The position numbers and the translations under genes were made by a program. From the NCBI RefSeq assembly GCF_020073745.1, contig NZ_JAIRAU010000019.1:1-64000 (forward strand): a stretch of DNA of 64,000 nucleotides, in the 5' to 3' direction. Origin of the DNA: Nannocystis pusilla. GTDB taxonomy: Bacteria > Myxococcota_A > Polyangia > Nannocystales > Nannocystaceae. Numbering within the stretch: the stretch's first letter is position 1; every line of letters starts with the position of its first letter. The notes beneath the pieces are model-generated. The model did no database searches. It was not told the origin of the DNA and worked only from the letters and a program-made list of their open reading frames with translations. Positions 8,502 to 16,461 of the stretch are shown piece after piece.

Positions 8502-8704
8502 AGAGGACCCGTCGACACGCCCGGCGTGAGGCCCCGCCATGACCGCGAGCGGCTCGCGCCGCGCGCGAGCGAAGCGCGCCGATTTTGCCGGACGAGCCGC
8601 GAGATTGCGTCCCCCCCTCGCCCCGTCTTCACTCGCACCGCGACGGCGCCGGACGTGGGCGGGCGCCCGCCCGGCGCCCGCCCGGGCCCGCCTGCGCCGG
8701 CCAT

Positions 8705-8753
8705 GAATTTTTTTTGTGACCCCGGCGGCTCGGCCCGTGTGAGTACGGCAGAC
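8705..8753 (+). promoter_or_regulatory. promoter-like block, copy 1
   Basis: GAA plus a run of T residues, then GTGACCC at 8716 and GTGTGAGTACGGCAGAC at 8737. The same order and spacing recur in copy 2 at 8873-8922. The two conserved boxes, with a more variable 15-bp interval, are what a bipartite promoter would leave. The sigma factor is unknown. Confidence 0.45.
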
Positions 8754-8872
8754 GCTTCGACGCCGACCGGCCGCCCTGGCCGGGAAAGCCACGGGACCGG
8801 GGGGTGGAAAGCCGTGCACCCCTCGCGTCACGGGACGAAGGTCGACACACTGACCACCGTCGCCTCGACCTC

Positions 8873-8922
8873 GAAATTTTTCGTGTGACCCGAGCGCCTC
8901 GAGCCGTGTGAGTACGGCAGAC
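8873..8922 (+). promoter_or_regulatory. promoter-like block, copy 2
   Basis: AAATTTTT, then GTGACCC at 8885 and GTGTGAGTACGGCAGAC at 8906. It ends 25 bp before the ATG at 8947. It is the closer of two copies and the likelier working promoter for that lipoprotein gene. Confidence 0.5.
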
Positions 8923-8946
8923 CCTTCCACCACTGTCCTTCCGACC

Positions 8947-9360
8947 ATGAAACGCGCCCTCGTTCCTCTATTCACCGCTGCTCTCCTGTCGACCGTCGCC
9001 GCCTGTGCGACCACCGTGCAGGCCCCGACCCAGGCGCCCGCGCTCGGCTCCGACGCCAAGATCGTGGCCAAGAAGAACAAGACCGGCACCTACGCCGTGA
9101 CGCTCGACATCACCAACCTGGCGCCGCCGTCGCGCCTCGACGCCGAGGCCACCGCCTTCGTGGTCTGGCTCGTGTCGGGCGATCTGCCGGCCGTGCGCGC
9201 GGGCACGCTGGCCTACGACGAGGGCGACCGCCGCGGCCAGCTCGAGGCCAGCTCGCCCAACGCCGCCTTCACGGTGCTGATCACCCTCGAGAAGGATCCG
9301 ACCCCGGCGAGCCCGAGCGGCAAGGGGATCCTCAGCGCCGCCGTCGCGGCGCGCAAGTAA
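8947..9360 (+). CDS. small lipoprotein
   Basis: The ATG at 8947 begins a lipoprotein signal (MKRALVPLFTAALLSTVAAC). The frame start at 8908 lies within the promoter-like block and is rejected. 137 residues. After the Cys anchor comes a short Thr/Pro/Ala linker, then a compact domain with alternating strands: AKIVAKKNKTGTYAVTLDI, FVVWLVSGDLPAVRAG, AFTVLITLEKDPTPASP. It ends in AVAARK. It resembles small beta-sandwich lipoproteins but matches no family I can name. The TAA is followed at once by a palindrome array. Confidence 0.65.
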   Translation: MKRALVPLFTAALLSTVAACATTVQAPTQAPALGSDAKIVAKKNKTGTYAVTLDITNLAPPSRLDAEATAFVVWLVSGDLPAVRAGTLAYDEGDRRGQLEASSPNAAFTVLITLEKDPTPASPSGKGILSAAVAARK

Positions 9361-9384
9361 TGACCTGTCCTTGAGGACATGAAC
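9361..9384. repeat. 14-bp-pitch palindrome array, two units
   Basis: A CCTG core at 9364 and CATG at 9378. The two units pair as TGTCC-TTGA-GGACA, a 5-bp stem with a 4-nt loop. The first unit begins on the base after the stop codon. Confidence 0.6.
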
Positions 9385-9611
9385 CGGCTGCGGCCGGCTG
9401 GATACGGCTGACAACATTCGATCTCCGCCTCCCGCGGCCGCCAGGGCCGCGCGCGGGCGGGCACGACCTCGCGGCTCGTCGACGCCGTCGGTCCGGCGAC
9501 CACGTGCGCGTCGCCGGCCGCGGAGGCGGCCGTTCGCGGCCCGGCGACGCGCGACGCATCGCGTCGCCGCGGCCATTCGACCCTTGATGTGAGAACTGGA
9601 GCGACTGACCC

Positions 9612-11549
9612 ATGAGACACCAATATTTGCAGTTCGGCCGGATGACCCTGAGCTGCGCGACCCTGCTGGCGCTGCAAGGCTGCGGGGGCGTGTGTGGCGA
9701 CGACGGCTGGGTGTGGAGCCAGCAGAACAATCAGCAGTGCGGCCTCACCGCGTCCGCCTCCGAGTCGGAGTCCGCCGCCGAATCGGAGTCCGCCGGCGAA
9801 TCCACCGACAGCGCCGGCGACACCGAAGCCGACCCGACGCAGGGCTCGGCGACCATGGGCGGCGGCATGCACTGCGCCGACGTCGACGGCGACGGGTTCG
9901 GCGACCCGGGGACGTGCCAGGACAGCGCCTTCCCCGGCTCGGTCCCCAACGACGACGACTGCGCCGACGACAACGCCGACGCCTTCCCCGGCGCCGCCGA
10001 GCACGAGTCCGACTCCGCCTGCATGGAGGACGCCGACGGCGACGGCTACGGCGACGGCGCCCCGCCGGAGGGCGTCGAGCCGGGCACCGATTGCGACGAC
10101 GACAACGCCGACGCCTTCCCCGGCGCCGCCGAGCACGAGTCCGACTCCGCCTGCATGGAGGACGCCGACGGCGACGGCTACGGCGACGCCACGCCCTCCG
10201 GCCCCGGCACCGTCCCCGGCACCGACTGCGACGACGGCGAGGCCGGCACCTTCCCGGGGGCAGCGCCCAACGACTCCGAAGAGGCGTGCATGAAGGACGT
10301 CGACGGCGACGACTGGGGCGACTCCGAGGTCCCGGACGGCGTCGTCCCCGGCACCGACTGCGACGACAGCAGCGAGCACACCTTCGCGGGCGCCGCGCCC
10401 AACGACTCGCCCGAGGCCTGCATGAAGGACGTCGACGGCGACGACTGGGGCGACTCTCAGCCGCCCGACGGCGTCGTCCCCGGCAGCGACTGCGACGACG
10501 CCGACGCCGAGGTCGTGACCGACTGCCAGCCGTGCGAGCCCGACGAGGTGGTCTGCCTCGGCGAGGACGCGCTGCAGACCTGCAACGCCAACGGCACCAA
10601 CAGCTCCACCGAGGTGTGCCTCGGCGGCTGCGACGAGGTCGGCCTCAAGTGCTGGCCCGAGTTCACGGTCGACGCCGGCCCGACCATGTGCGTCGAGTTC
10701 GGCGAGACCGCCCCGCTCATGGCCACGCCGATGGGCGGCGACGGCGTCTACAGCTACGCCTGGAGCCCCGCCGACTCGCTCGACGACCCCGGCATCGCCG
10801 GCCCCGTCGCCGCGCCGGCCGGTCCCACCACCTACACCATCGACGTCACCGACGGCCAGGGCCTCGTCGCCAGCGACAACGTCACCGTCTACATCAACAA
10901 CCTGCCGCTCGAGCTCAACCCCGACATCTGCGAGACCTACGATTTCCCGTGGGTCAACGACCTGCCGACGAATTGGCAGTGGGACGCGCAGGACAAGGAG
11001 CTGTGCCAGACGGTCAACGGCCGGCCCTCGGCGCTGTTCTGCGGCTGGGACCTCGACGACGCCAAGGTCACCGGGACCTTCCGCGTCAACCAGGTCGACA
11101 ACGACGACGACTGGGTCGGCTTCATGTGGGGCATCCAGGACACCGAGCACTTCTACGTGTTCCACTGGAAGCGGGGCAACCAGAACTTCGCCAACTGCGG
11201 CGGCAACGTCCCCCAGGGCATGACCGTCAAGATGGTCGGCGTCGACGGCGACGACCCGTTCGCCTGCGCCGACGTGCACGCGCCGGCCGACACCGCCAAC
11301 TCCAAGCTGCTCGCCGCGCCGGCCGAATTCTCGACCGCCGGCTGGAGCTTCAACACCGACTACCTGTTCGAGCTCACGCACAAGAAGACCGGCGAGATGA
11401 CGATCGTCATCCGCACCAAGGACGACGACGCGATCGTCGCCCAGAAGACCATCATGGACACGACGTACCTGTCCGGCAAGTTCGGCCAATACACCTACTC
11501 CCAGGTCGGGGCCTGCTTCTCCGATTACAAGACCTTCTGCATCGAATAG
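9612..11549 (+). CDS. MopE-repeat / thrombospondin C-terminal domain protein
   Basis: 645 residues. The N-terminal signal has a Cys at ALQGCGG, so it is a likely lipoprotein. A Ser/Glu-rich linker leads to five Asp-rich repeats with the metal-binding MopE pattern (DADGDGYGD, GTDCDD, FPGAAE), about residues 90-300. Next come a Cys-containing stretch (QPCEPDEVVC) and a PKD-like strand block (YSYAWSPADSLDDPG, TYTIDVTDGQG). The last 200 residues match the thrombospondin C-terminal L-lectin-like domain: DDDWVGFMWGIQDTEHFYVF, then FELTHKKTGEMTIVI and YLSGKFGQYTYSQVGACFSD. The repeats should bind calcium; surface adhesion is inferred. It ends 11 bp before the OmpA-like gene, which carries type-3 repeats, suggesting one envelope unit. 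Confidence 0.88.
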   Translation: MRHQYLQFGRMTLSCATLLALQGCGGVCGDDGWVWSQQNNQQCGLTASASESESAAESESAGESTDSAGDTEADPTQGSATMGGGMHCADVDGDGFGDPGTCQDSAFPGSVPNDDDCADDNADAFPGAAEHESDSACMEDADGDGYGDGAPPEGVEPGTDCDDDNADAFPGAAEHESDSACMEDADGDGYGDATPSGPGTVPGTDCDDGEAGTFPGAAPNDSEEACMKDVDGDDWGDSEVPDGVVPGTDCDDSSEHTFAGAAPNDSPEACMKDVDGDDWGDSQPPDGVVPGSDCDDADAEVVTDCQPCEPDEVVCLGEDALQTCNANGTNSSTEVCLGGCDEVGLKCWPEFTVDAGPTMCVEFGETAPLMATPMGGDGVYSYAWSPADSLDDPGIAGPVAAPAGPTTYTIDVTDGQGLVASDNVTVYINNLPLELNPDICETYDFPWVNDLPTNWQWDAQDKELCQTVNGRPSALFCGWDLDDAKVTGTFRVNQVDNDDDWVGFMWGIQDTEHFYVFHWKRGNQNFANCGGNVPQGMTVKMVGVDGDDPFACADVHAPADTANSKLLAAPAEFSTAGWSFNTDYLFELTHKKTGEMTIVIRTKDDDAIVAQKTIMDTTYLSGKFGQYTYSQVGACFSDYKTFCIE

Positions 11550-11560
11550 GCGGTTCGATC

Positions 11561-12994
11561 ATGCGCACCTTCCAATTCCCCCTCGCCCTGCTGCTCGCCT
11601 CCGTCCCGGCCGTCGCCGGCGCCCAGGAGGCTGGCGCGGACGCCAAGGCCTCCGTCTCGACCGCCGGCCTCACGTCCGACGCCAAGACGAGCAAATCCGA
11701 CGCCAAGCCCGCCGCCGACGCGAAGAAGAATTCTGACAGCACCCCGTGGATCAAGCGCTACCGCCCCACGCGGAACATGGTCGAGCTCGGCATCTACGGC
11801 GGCATCCTCTTGCCGGCGCAGGACCACGAGCTCTACGACCCGACCCGGGCGTGGCAGCCGTACAAGCGGATCGCCCCCGACATCGGCCTGCGCGTCGGCT
11901 ACTACCCGCTGTCGTTCTTCGGCCTCGAGATCGAAGGCGGCGTCGCGCCGACCAAGGTCGCCGACGGCGGCGGCGCCGTGCTCGGCATGTTCCGCGGCTA
12001 CGGCATCCTCCAGCTGCCGTACCGGATCGCCCCGTTCGCGCTGTTCGGCGCCGGCCTGATGGGCACCAGCGGAATCGGCAAAGACGTCGACCCGACGCTG
12101 CACTTCGGCGGCGGCGTCAAGTTCTACGTCAATCGCCTGCTGGCGCTGCGCCTCGACGTCCGCGACAACCTCACCGGCCAGTACCGGGTCGACGCCGGGC
12201 GCACCCACCACCTCGAGGTCCTGCTCGGCCTCTCGCTCACGCTCGGGCGCAAGAAGGACGCGCCCGCGCAGGAGAAGGACTCCGACGGCGACGGTTATCT
12301 CGACAGCAAGGACGACTGCCCGACCACGCCGGGCGTCGCGCCGCGCGGCTGCCCCGCGGCCGCCGAGCCCGACAGCGACGGCGACGGCTTCCTCGACAGC
12401 GTCGACGCCTGCCCGCAGGAGCCCGGCATCGCCCCCGACGGCTGCCCCGAGAAGGACCGCGACGGCGACGGCTTCCTCGACGGCAAGGACAGCTGCCCCG
12501 ACGAGCCCGGCGTCGCCCCCGATGGTTGCCCGATCCCCGACAAGGACGGCGACAAGATCCCCGATCCCGACGACAAGTGCGTCGAGCAGCCCGAGACCGT
12601 CAACGGCTACCAGGACGCCGACGGCTGCCCCGACGAGGTGCCGAAGAAGGTCCAGAAGTTCGCCGGCGTCATCGAGGGCATCTTCTTCGACGTCGACAAG
12701 GACACCATCAAGCCGGCCTCGCGCGCCAAGCTCGACGCCGCCGTCAAGGTGCTCAAGGAGTTCCCGGACGTGGGCGTCGAGATCAGCGGCCACACCGACA
12801 GCGACGGCGACCGCGACCACAACATCGACCTGTCGCGGCGCCGCGCCGACGCGGTCAAGAAGTACCTCGCCGACAAGGGCGTCGACGCCGGTCGCATGAC
12901 CACCCGCGGGGCCGGCCCCGACGAGCCGATCGCCGACAACGCCACCAAGGCCGGCAAGGCCAAGAACCGCCGCATCGAGTTCAAGCTGCGGTGA
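11561..12994 (+). CDS. OmpA-family protein with thrombospondin type-3 repeats
   Basis: 477 residues from the ATG at 11561, with signal peptide MRTFQFPLALLLASVPAVAGA. Residues about 60-230 form a small outer-membrane beta-barrel (NMVELGIYGGILLPAQ, LRVGYYPLSFFGLEIEGGV, LLGLSLTLGRKK). Residues about 240-360 hold five calcium-binding type-3 repeats (DSDGDGYLDSKDDCP, DRDGDGFLDGKDSCP). The C-terminal 120 residues are an OmpA peptidoglycan-binding domain (ISGHTDSDGDRDHN, LSRRRADAVKKYL, AKNRRIEFKL). It should tie the outer membrane to the cell wall. It is the second gene of a two-gene unit; the preceding gene encodes the TSP-C partner type, a domain fused to type-3 repeats in animal thrombospondins. 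Confidence 0.92.
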   Translation: MRTFQFPLALLLASVPAVAGAQEAGADAKASVSTAGLTSDAKTSKSDAKPAADAKKNSDSTPWIKRYRPTRNMVELGIYGGILLPAQDHELYDPTRAWQPYKRIAPDIGLRVGYYPLSFFGLEIEGGVAPTKVADGGGAVLGMFRGYGILQLPYRIAPFALFGAGLMGTSGIGKDVDPTLHFGGGVKFYVNRLLALRLDVRDNLTGQYRVDAGRTHHLEVLLGLSLTLGRKKDAPAQEKDSDGDGYLDSKDDCPTTPGVAPRGCPAAAEPDSDGDGFLDSVDACPQEPGIAPDGCPEKDRDGDGFLDGKDSCPDEPGVAPDGCPIPDKDGDKIPDPDDKCVEQPETVNGYQDADGCPDEVPKKVQKFAGVIEGIFFDVDKDTIKPASRAKLDAAVKVLKEFPDVGVEISGHTDSDGDRDHNIDLSRRRADAVKKYLADKGVDAGRMTTRGAGPDEPIADNATKAGKAKNRRIEFKLR

Positions 12995-13156
12995 CATGAT
13001 CCGCGGATCGACGTCCCGCGGGCTCCCGCGGGGCGTCGACCTCGCGCCTTCGACACGAATGCATCTTTGCGGGCGCTCTCCGGTATCGCGGACAGTCGCT
13101 CCCTCCCCGACCGTCACGCAAGACGCCGTCGATACGCGGCGCAGGTATCCCCAGTC

Positions 13157-13789
13157 ATGAAGAACTACGTCACCGAATTCGTCGGCACCTTCCTGTTCGT
13201 CTTCAGCATCGCGCTGGCGGTCGCGCACGCCGGGGCTCTGGCCCCGCTCGTGATCGGCGCGGCGTTGATGTGCATGGTCTACATGGGCGGCCACATCTCC
13301 GGTGGTCACTACAATCCGGCCGTGACGCTGGCCGTGTACCTGCGCGGCAAGCTCGGGCTCCCGACGGCACTCGGCTACGCCGGCTCGCAGTTCGCCGGCG
13401 CCACGCTGGCGGCGGCGCTGGCCCCGATCGTGACGCATCAGGCGTTCCTGGTCGCGCCCGGGACCACCGACCTCACGTCCGCGCTGCTGGTCGAGACGCT
13501 CTTCACCTTCGCGCTCGTCCTCGTGGTCCTCGACGTCGCCACCGACGACGCCGTGGCCAAGAACTCCTTCTACGGCCTGGCGATCGGCTTCACGATCGTG
13601 GTCGCCGCATTCGCCGGCGGCTCGGTCTCGGGCGGCGCGTTCAACCCGGCCGTCGGCCTCGGCGCGGCGGCTGCGGCCCTCGACAGCGCCGCTCTCGGCC
13701 ACGCGTGGCTGTACCTGGTCGGGCCCCTGTCCGGCGCGCTGCTGGCGACGCTCGTCTATCACCTCCAGCACCCGAGCGAGGCCGTCTGA
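13157..13789 (+). CDS. MIP-family aquaporin
   Basis: 210 residues, six hydrophobic segments and two half-helices with the signature boxes HYNPAVTLAVYL (residues about 51-62) and AFNPAVGLGAAA (about 163-174). MIP channels pass water, or small neutral solutes such as glycerol, across the inner membrane. I cannot settle the selectivity; a Gly/Ala-rich second half and short loops fit a water channel of the AqpZ/AqpM type. Start at 13157: the sequence MKNYVTEFVGTFLFVFSI is the typical N-terminus, and the 30 residues before it are Arg-rich noise. The gene is alone. Confidence 0.92.
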   Translation: MKNYVTEFVGTFLFVFSIALAVAHAGALAPLVIGAALMCMVYMGGHISGGHYNPAVTLAVYLRGKLGLPTALGYAGSQFAGATLAAALAPIVTHQAFLVAPGTTDLTSALLVETLFTFALVLVVLDVATDDAVAKNSFYGLAIGFTIVVAAFAGGSVSGGAFNPAVGLGAAAAALDSAALGHAWLYLVGPLSGALLATLVYHLQHPSEAV

Positions 13790-14096
13790 GCCGACCTCGC
13801 CCCGGGCAATGAGGAGACAGCGTCGTGTCGCCGTCGACGCCATCGGCGAACGCCGCGGCGCTGCGCGGGCCAGCGCCGCGCCCGCGCTGCATCGGCGGCT
13901 CGCGGCGCGAGCCCGGGACCGATCGCATGGAGGACGGCGTCGACACGCGTCCGGGCGAGCGCCAAATCACGACCGGCGAGTGCCTCGCAGAACACCGCGA
14001 GACCTGTCCCGAGGGCCTCGCGGCTGCCTGCGGCGCAGCGCGGTCGCCGCGAAACCCCGCGCCAGGCTTGACATACGGCGCCCAGGGGGCGAAATC
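13790..14096. other. intergenic region, no gene seen
   Basis: The 307 bp are upstream of the sigma-factor operon. A TTGACAT box lies at 14068-14074, and an AGGGGG ribosome binding site precedes the GTG at 14097. The spacing leaves little room for a normal leader, so the promoter assignment is open. Confidence 0.4.
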
Positions 14097-14705
14097 GTGA
14101 CCGCCGACGCGTATCGGCCCCGCGAGCCCATGACGACCGAGCCCGACGACGCCGCGCTGGTGCGGGAGGCCGCCCGGCGCGGGCTCGCCGGTCAGCTCGC
14201 GTTCGAGACGCTGGTCGACCGCCACCAGCAGTGGCTGGTGCGGCTCTTGACCCACCTGCTCGGCAACCAGAGCGACGCCGAGGACGTGGCCCAGGACGCG
14301 TTCGTCCGCGCGTTCCTGGCGATCGAGAGTTGCGGCGACGGCTCGCGCTTCCGCGGCTGGCTGCGCGTGATCGCCCGCCGCCTCGCGTTCAATCACCGCC
14401 GCGACGCGCGGGCGCGGGCCCATTACGAGGAGCAGAGCGGCGTGCCGATGCCGCACGCCAACGAGAGCATGACGGGCCGGCTCGGCGAGCGGGACCTGCT
14501 CAAGCAGGTCCTGGGCGAGCTGGCGTACCCGTACCGGGAGATCATGGTGTTGCGCTTCGTCGAGGAGCTCCCGCTCAAGGACATCGCCGATCTGCTCGAG
14601 ATCGGCGAATCGGCGGCGAAGATGCGGCTCACGCGGGCGCGGGCCGAGTTTCAGCGCGAGTACGAGAAGAGGGGAGGAGGACGTGGTGACACCAGACCAG
14701 CTTGA
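14097..14705 (+). CDS. ECF-type RNA polymerase sigma factor
   Basis: 202 residues. Region 2 is at residues about 30-90 (LVDRHQQWLVRLLTHLLG, SDAEDVAQDAFVRAFLAI, RGWLRVIARRLAFNHRRD). Region 4 is at about 140-190 (YPYREIMVLRFVEELPLKDI, LLEIGESAAKMRLTRAR), with only a short linker between, as in ECF sigma factors. Start: the GTG at 14097 has AGGGGG seven bases upstream; the alternative ATG at 14130 has no ribosome site. The 3' end overlaps the next small gene by 23 bp, and that gene overlaps a membrane channel gene. The sigma factor therefore probably controls, or is controlled with, these two. The 86-residue partner could be a regulator, but this is inferred only from position. Confidence 0.88.
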   Translation: MTADAYRPREPMTTEPDDAALVREAARRGLAGQLAFETLVDRHQQWLVRLLTHLLGNQSDAEDVAQDAFVRAFLAIESCGDGSRFRGWLRVIARRLAFNHRRDARARAHYEEQSGVPMPHANESMTGRLGERDLLKQVLGELAYPYREIMVLRFVEELPLKDIADLLEIGESAAKMRLTRARAEFQREYEKRGGGRGDTRPA

Positions 14706-14943
14706 GTCGGACTGGCTCCACGGCGTCTTCGAGGTGCTACGCGAGGAGCTCGTGTCGCTCGCGGCCGACTTCGGGGAGCGCGTCAAACACGAGATCGACC
14801 AGGTCGCGGCGGTCGAGGCCGTGCGGCCGCCCAGCGCGGTCGCGCTGCTCGCGTCCGTGGCCGTCGAGACCGGCAACATGGCCGGCTCGCTGCTGACCCC
14901 GGCCCCCGCGACCGACGATTCAACCGACGAGGAGGACAAGTGA
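14683..14943 (+). CDS. small protein coupled to sigma factor gene
   Basis: 86 residues starting at a GTG inside the 3' end of the sigma-factor gene (a second GTG follows at once). The N-terminus is amphipathic helical (LESDWLHGVFEVLREELVSL, then FGERVKHEIDQVAAVEAV). One hydrophobic helix follows (SAVALLASVAVETGNMAGSLL), then an acidic tail ending DEEDK. No family recognised. The stop overlaps the next start as TGATG, so translation is coupled on both sides. Its size, single membrane-like helix and position beside an ECF sigma factor would fit a small anti-sigma-like or channel-associated protein, but nothing in the sequence shows this. Confidence 0.65.
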   Translation: MVTPDQLESDWLHGVFEVLREELVSLAADFGERVKHEIDQVAAVEAVRPPSAVALLASVAVETGNMAGSLLTPAPATDDSTDEEDK

Positions 14944-15785
14944 TGCTCGAGGATCTCACCCAACAGATCAGCAGGCTGCTGCCGACCGCCGCGCTGTTCG
15001 TCGCCGTCGTCGTCGGCGGCCTGATCGCCTCGGCGATCGCCCGCAGGATGACGCGCTGGGCCATCGAGAAGACCGGGCTGGACGCGCTCGCCGAGCGGGC
15101 CGGAGCGGCGCGGCTCCTGTACGCGATCGGCGTGCGCAAGGGCGTGTCGCACTTCGTCGCCGGGCTGGTGTACGCCGCCGGTCTGCTGGCCACCGGCGCC
15201 GCCGCGGCCGACATCCTCGGCCTCGAGGCGCTGTCCGCCGGCGCCGCGGCGCTGATCGCCTTCCTGCCGCGCCTGGCCGCCGCCGGCCTCGTGCTCTGCG
15301 TCGGCGCCGGCGTGGCCGGGCTGGTCCGCCGGGCCGCGATCGGCTTCGGCCAGCGCCGCGGCGACGTCGAGCACCCCGAATTGCTCGGCAACCTCGCCTA
15401 TTACGGCGTGATGACCGTGGCGGTGATCGTCGCCGGCGGACAGGCCGGGCTCGAGACCTCGCTGATCGAGACCTTGCTGGTCGTCGTCGCCGCCATCACC
15501 GCGGCCGCGATCGCCCTGGCGTTCGCCCTCGGCTCGCGCCATTCGTTCCACAACCTCGTCGCCGGCCACTTCCTCAGCCGGCTGGCGCGCCCCGGTGACA
15601 CCATTCGCGTCGGCGACGTCGAGGGCGTGGTGATCCGCTACTTCGGCGTCTGCGTGGTCCTCAAGACCGCCGACGGCGAGGTCGCGGTGCCGTGCAAGGT
15701 GCTCCTCGATCAGAACATCGGCCTGTCGCGCCTCGGCGCCAAGGCCCGCGCCGACCTCGACGCCAGGCCCTCCGACGAGGGCTGA
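14943..15785 (+). CDS. MscS-like mechanosensitive channel family protein
   Basis: 280 residues. Four hydrophobic helices: AALFVAVVVGGLIASAIARR, VAGLVYAAGLLATGAA, LPRLAAAGLVLCVGAGVAGL and LVVVAAITAAAIALAFALGS. They are followed by the MscS-type pore-exit motif (LGSRHSFHNLVAGHFLSRL) and a small beta domain (RPGDTIRVGDVEGVVIRYF, TADGEVAVPCKVL). It ends early compared with MscS, lacking most of the C-terminal alpha/beta cage. This matches the short conserved-TM-helix group of the family. Starts are GTG 14940 or ATG 14943; the ATG overlaps the preceding TGA. It is the third gene of the sigma-factor operon and suggests a link to envelope tension or osmotic stress. Confidence 0.85.
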   Translation: MLEDLTQQISRLLPTAALFVAVVVGGLIASAIARRMTRWAIEKTGLDALAERAGAARLLYAIGVRKGVSHFVAGLVYAAGLLATGAAAADILGLEALSAGAAALIAFLPRLAAAGLVLCVGAGVAGLVRRAAIGFGQRRGDVEHPELLGNLAYYGVMTVAVIVAGGQAGLETSLIETLLVVVAAITAAAIALAFALGSRHSFHNLVAGHFLSRLARPGDTIRVGDVEGVVIRYFGVCVVLKTADGEVAVPCKVLLDQNIGLSRLGAKARADLDARPSDEG

Positions 15786-15810
15786 TACTCCGCAGGCCTG
15801 GCGGCGAGCG

Positions 15811-16134
15811 TCAGGCCCCCGATTCGGGCCCCTCGCCTTCCTCGAGGGCTCGGCTCCGGAGACGGGTTCGCAGGTAGCGCTCGAACAGTGCGATGAACAG
15901 GAACAGGCCCGCCCCCCCGAGAAGGCCGCTCGCCCAGATGGGAACCCATTGCATCACGAACATCGAGAGGGCGATCGACCACAGGACGACGAACCCGGCC
16001 AACCACGGCCCCGTGAGCTTCTGGATGTCGGGCCGCGTCCAGAAGGCGAGAGTGGGCGAGAAGCCCAACCGCTGGCGGCGATCGAGGTAAGCGACCCCCT
16101 TGCCCGATGGGCTGGATGTTTCAAGCCGTGTCAT
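15811..16134 (-). CDS. small two-helix membrane protein
   Basis: 107 residues with two hydrophobic helices in tandem (WLAGFVVLWSIALSMFVMQW and ASGLLGGAGLFLFIALFERY). They are flanked by a basic N-terminal part (LDRRQRLGFSPTLAF) and an Arg-rich then acidic tail ending GPESGA. Codon positions show the strong third-base G/C expected for real genes here. No family recognised. It is convergent with the channel gene. Upstream on the same strand lies an unexplained Cys-containing frame (16141-16278). Confidence 0.6.
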   Translation of the reverse strand: MTRLETSSPSGKGVAYLDRRQRLGFSPTLAFWTRPDIQKLTGPWLAGFVVLWSIALSMFVMQWVPIWASGLLGGAGLFLFIALFERYLRTRLRSRALEEGEGPESGA

Positions 16135-16140
16135 GGTCGC

Positions 16141-16278
16141 CTACGCGATCGGGCAGTCGGGCTTGCATTCCTTGTCACAATCGATTCCGCCATTGATAGC
16201 ATCAACGGTGGTGTTGCCTCCAACGACGCAGGCAACACATGCACGCGGCGAGCGCGGTGGGTCCCATGCCGCTCCCTA
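16141..16278 (-). pseudogene. orphan Cys-rich frame without a start codon
   Basis: The minus strand from 16275 to the TAG at 16141-16143 is open. It reads ACVACVVGGNTTV, then DAINGGIDCDKECKPDCPIA. It has five Cys in 45 residues and lower G+C than its neighbours. A stop (16276-16278) closes it upstream and no ATG, GTG, TTG or CTG occurs in frame. An overlapping frame starts at an ATG (MCCLRRW) but stops after 12 residues. It may be the 3' remnant of a degraded gene, or a frame needing a shift from that ATG. Low confidence. Confidence 0.25.
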
Positions 16279-16461
16279 CACTGTCTGTCGGCCGCCTCGC
16301 GCGCCGCGAGCCACAACGGCCGCAGCCGGCCTTCCGACGGGCGGATACAGGATGGCGGAGAAGCCGGCGGGGATTGCGACCAGAGCGTCGGGCCAACGTC
16401 GCTCGCCACGCCTCGAGCGCCCTCGAGAGCGCACTCGGCTGCTCGGGGGCGAATCGGCCGC

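Larger units (their letters stand above)
8502..8946. other. intergenic region with duplicated promoter-like block
   Basis: The 445-bp region upstream of a lipoprotein gene contains two copies, 169 bp apart, of a block with an A/T tract, GTGACCC and GTGTGAGTACGGCAGAC. Between them only short shadow frames are seen. Confidence 0.6.

Noticed and set aside
9361..9384. Rho-independent terminator
   Set aside because: There is a stem but no T tract after it; the same sequence also occurs inside genes.
9213..11489. 758-residue minus-strand Val/Gly-rich frame
   Set aside because: Antisense shadow of the MopE/TSP-C gene; its repeats mirror the Asp-rich repeats of the true gene.
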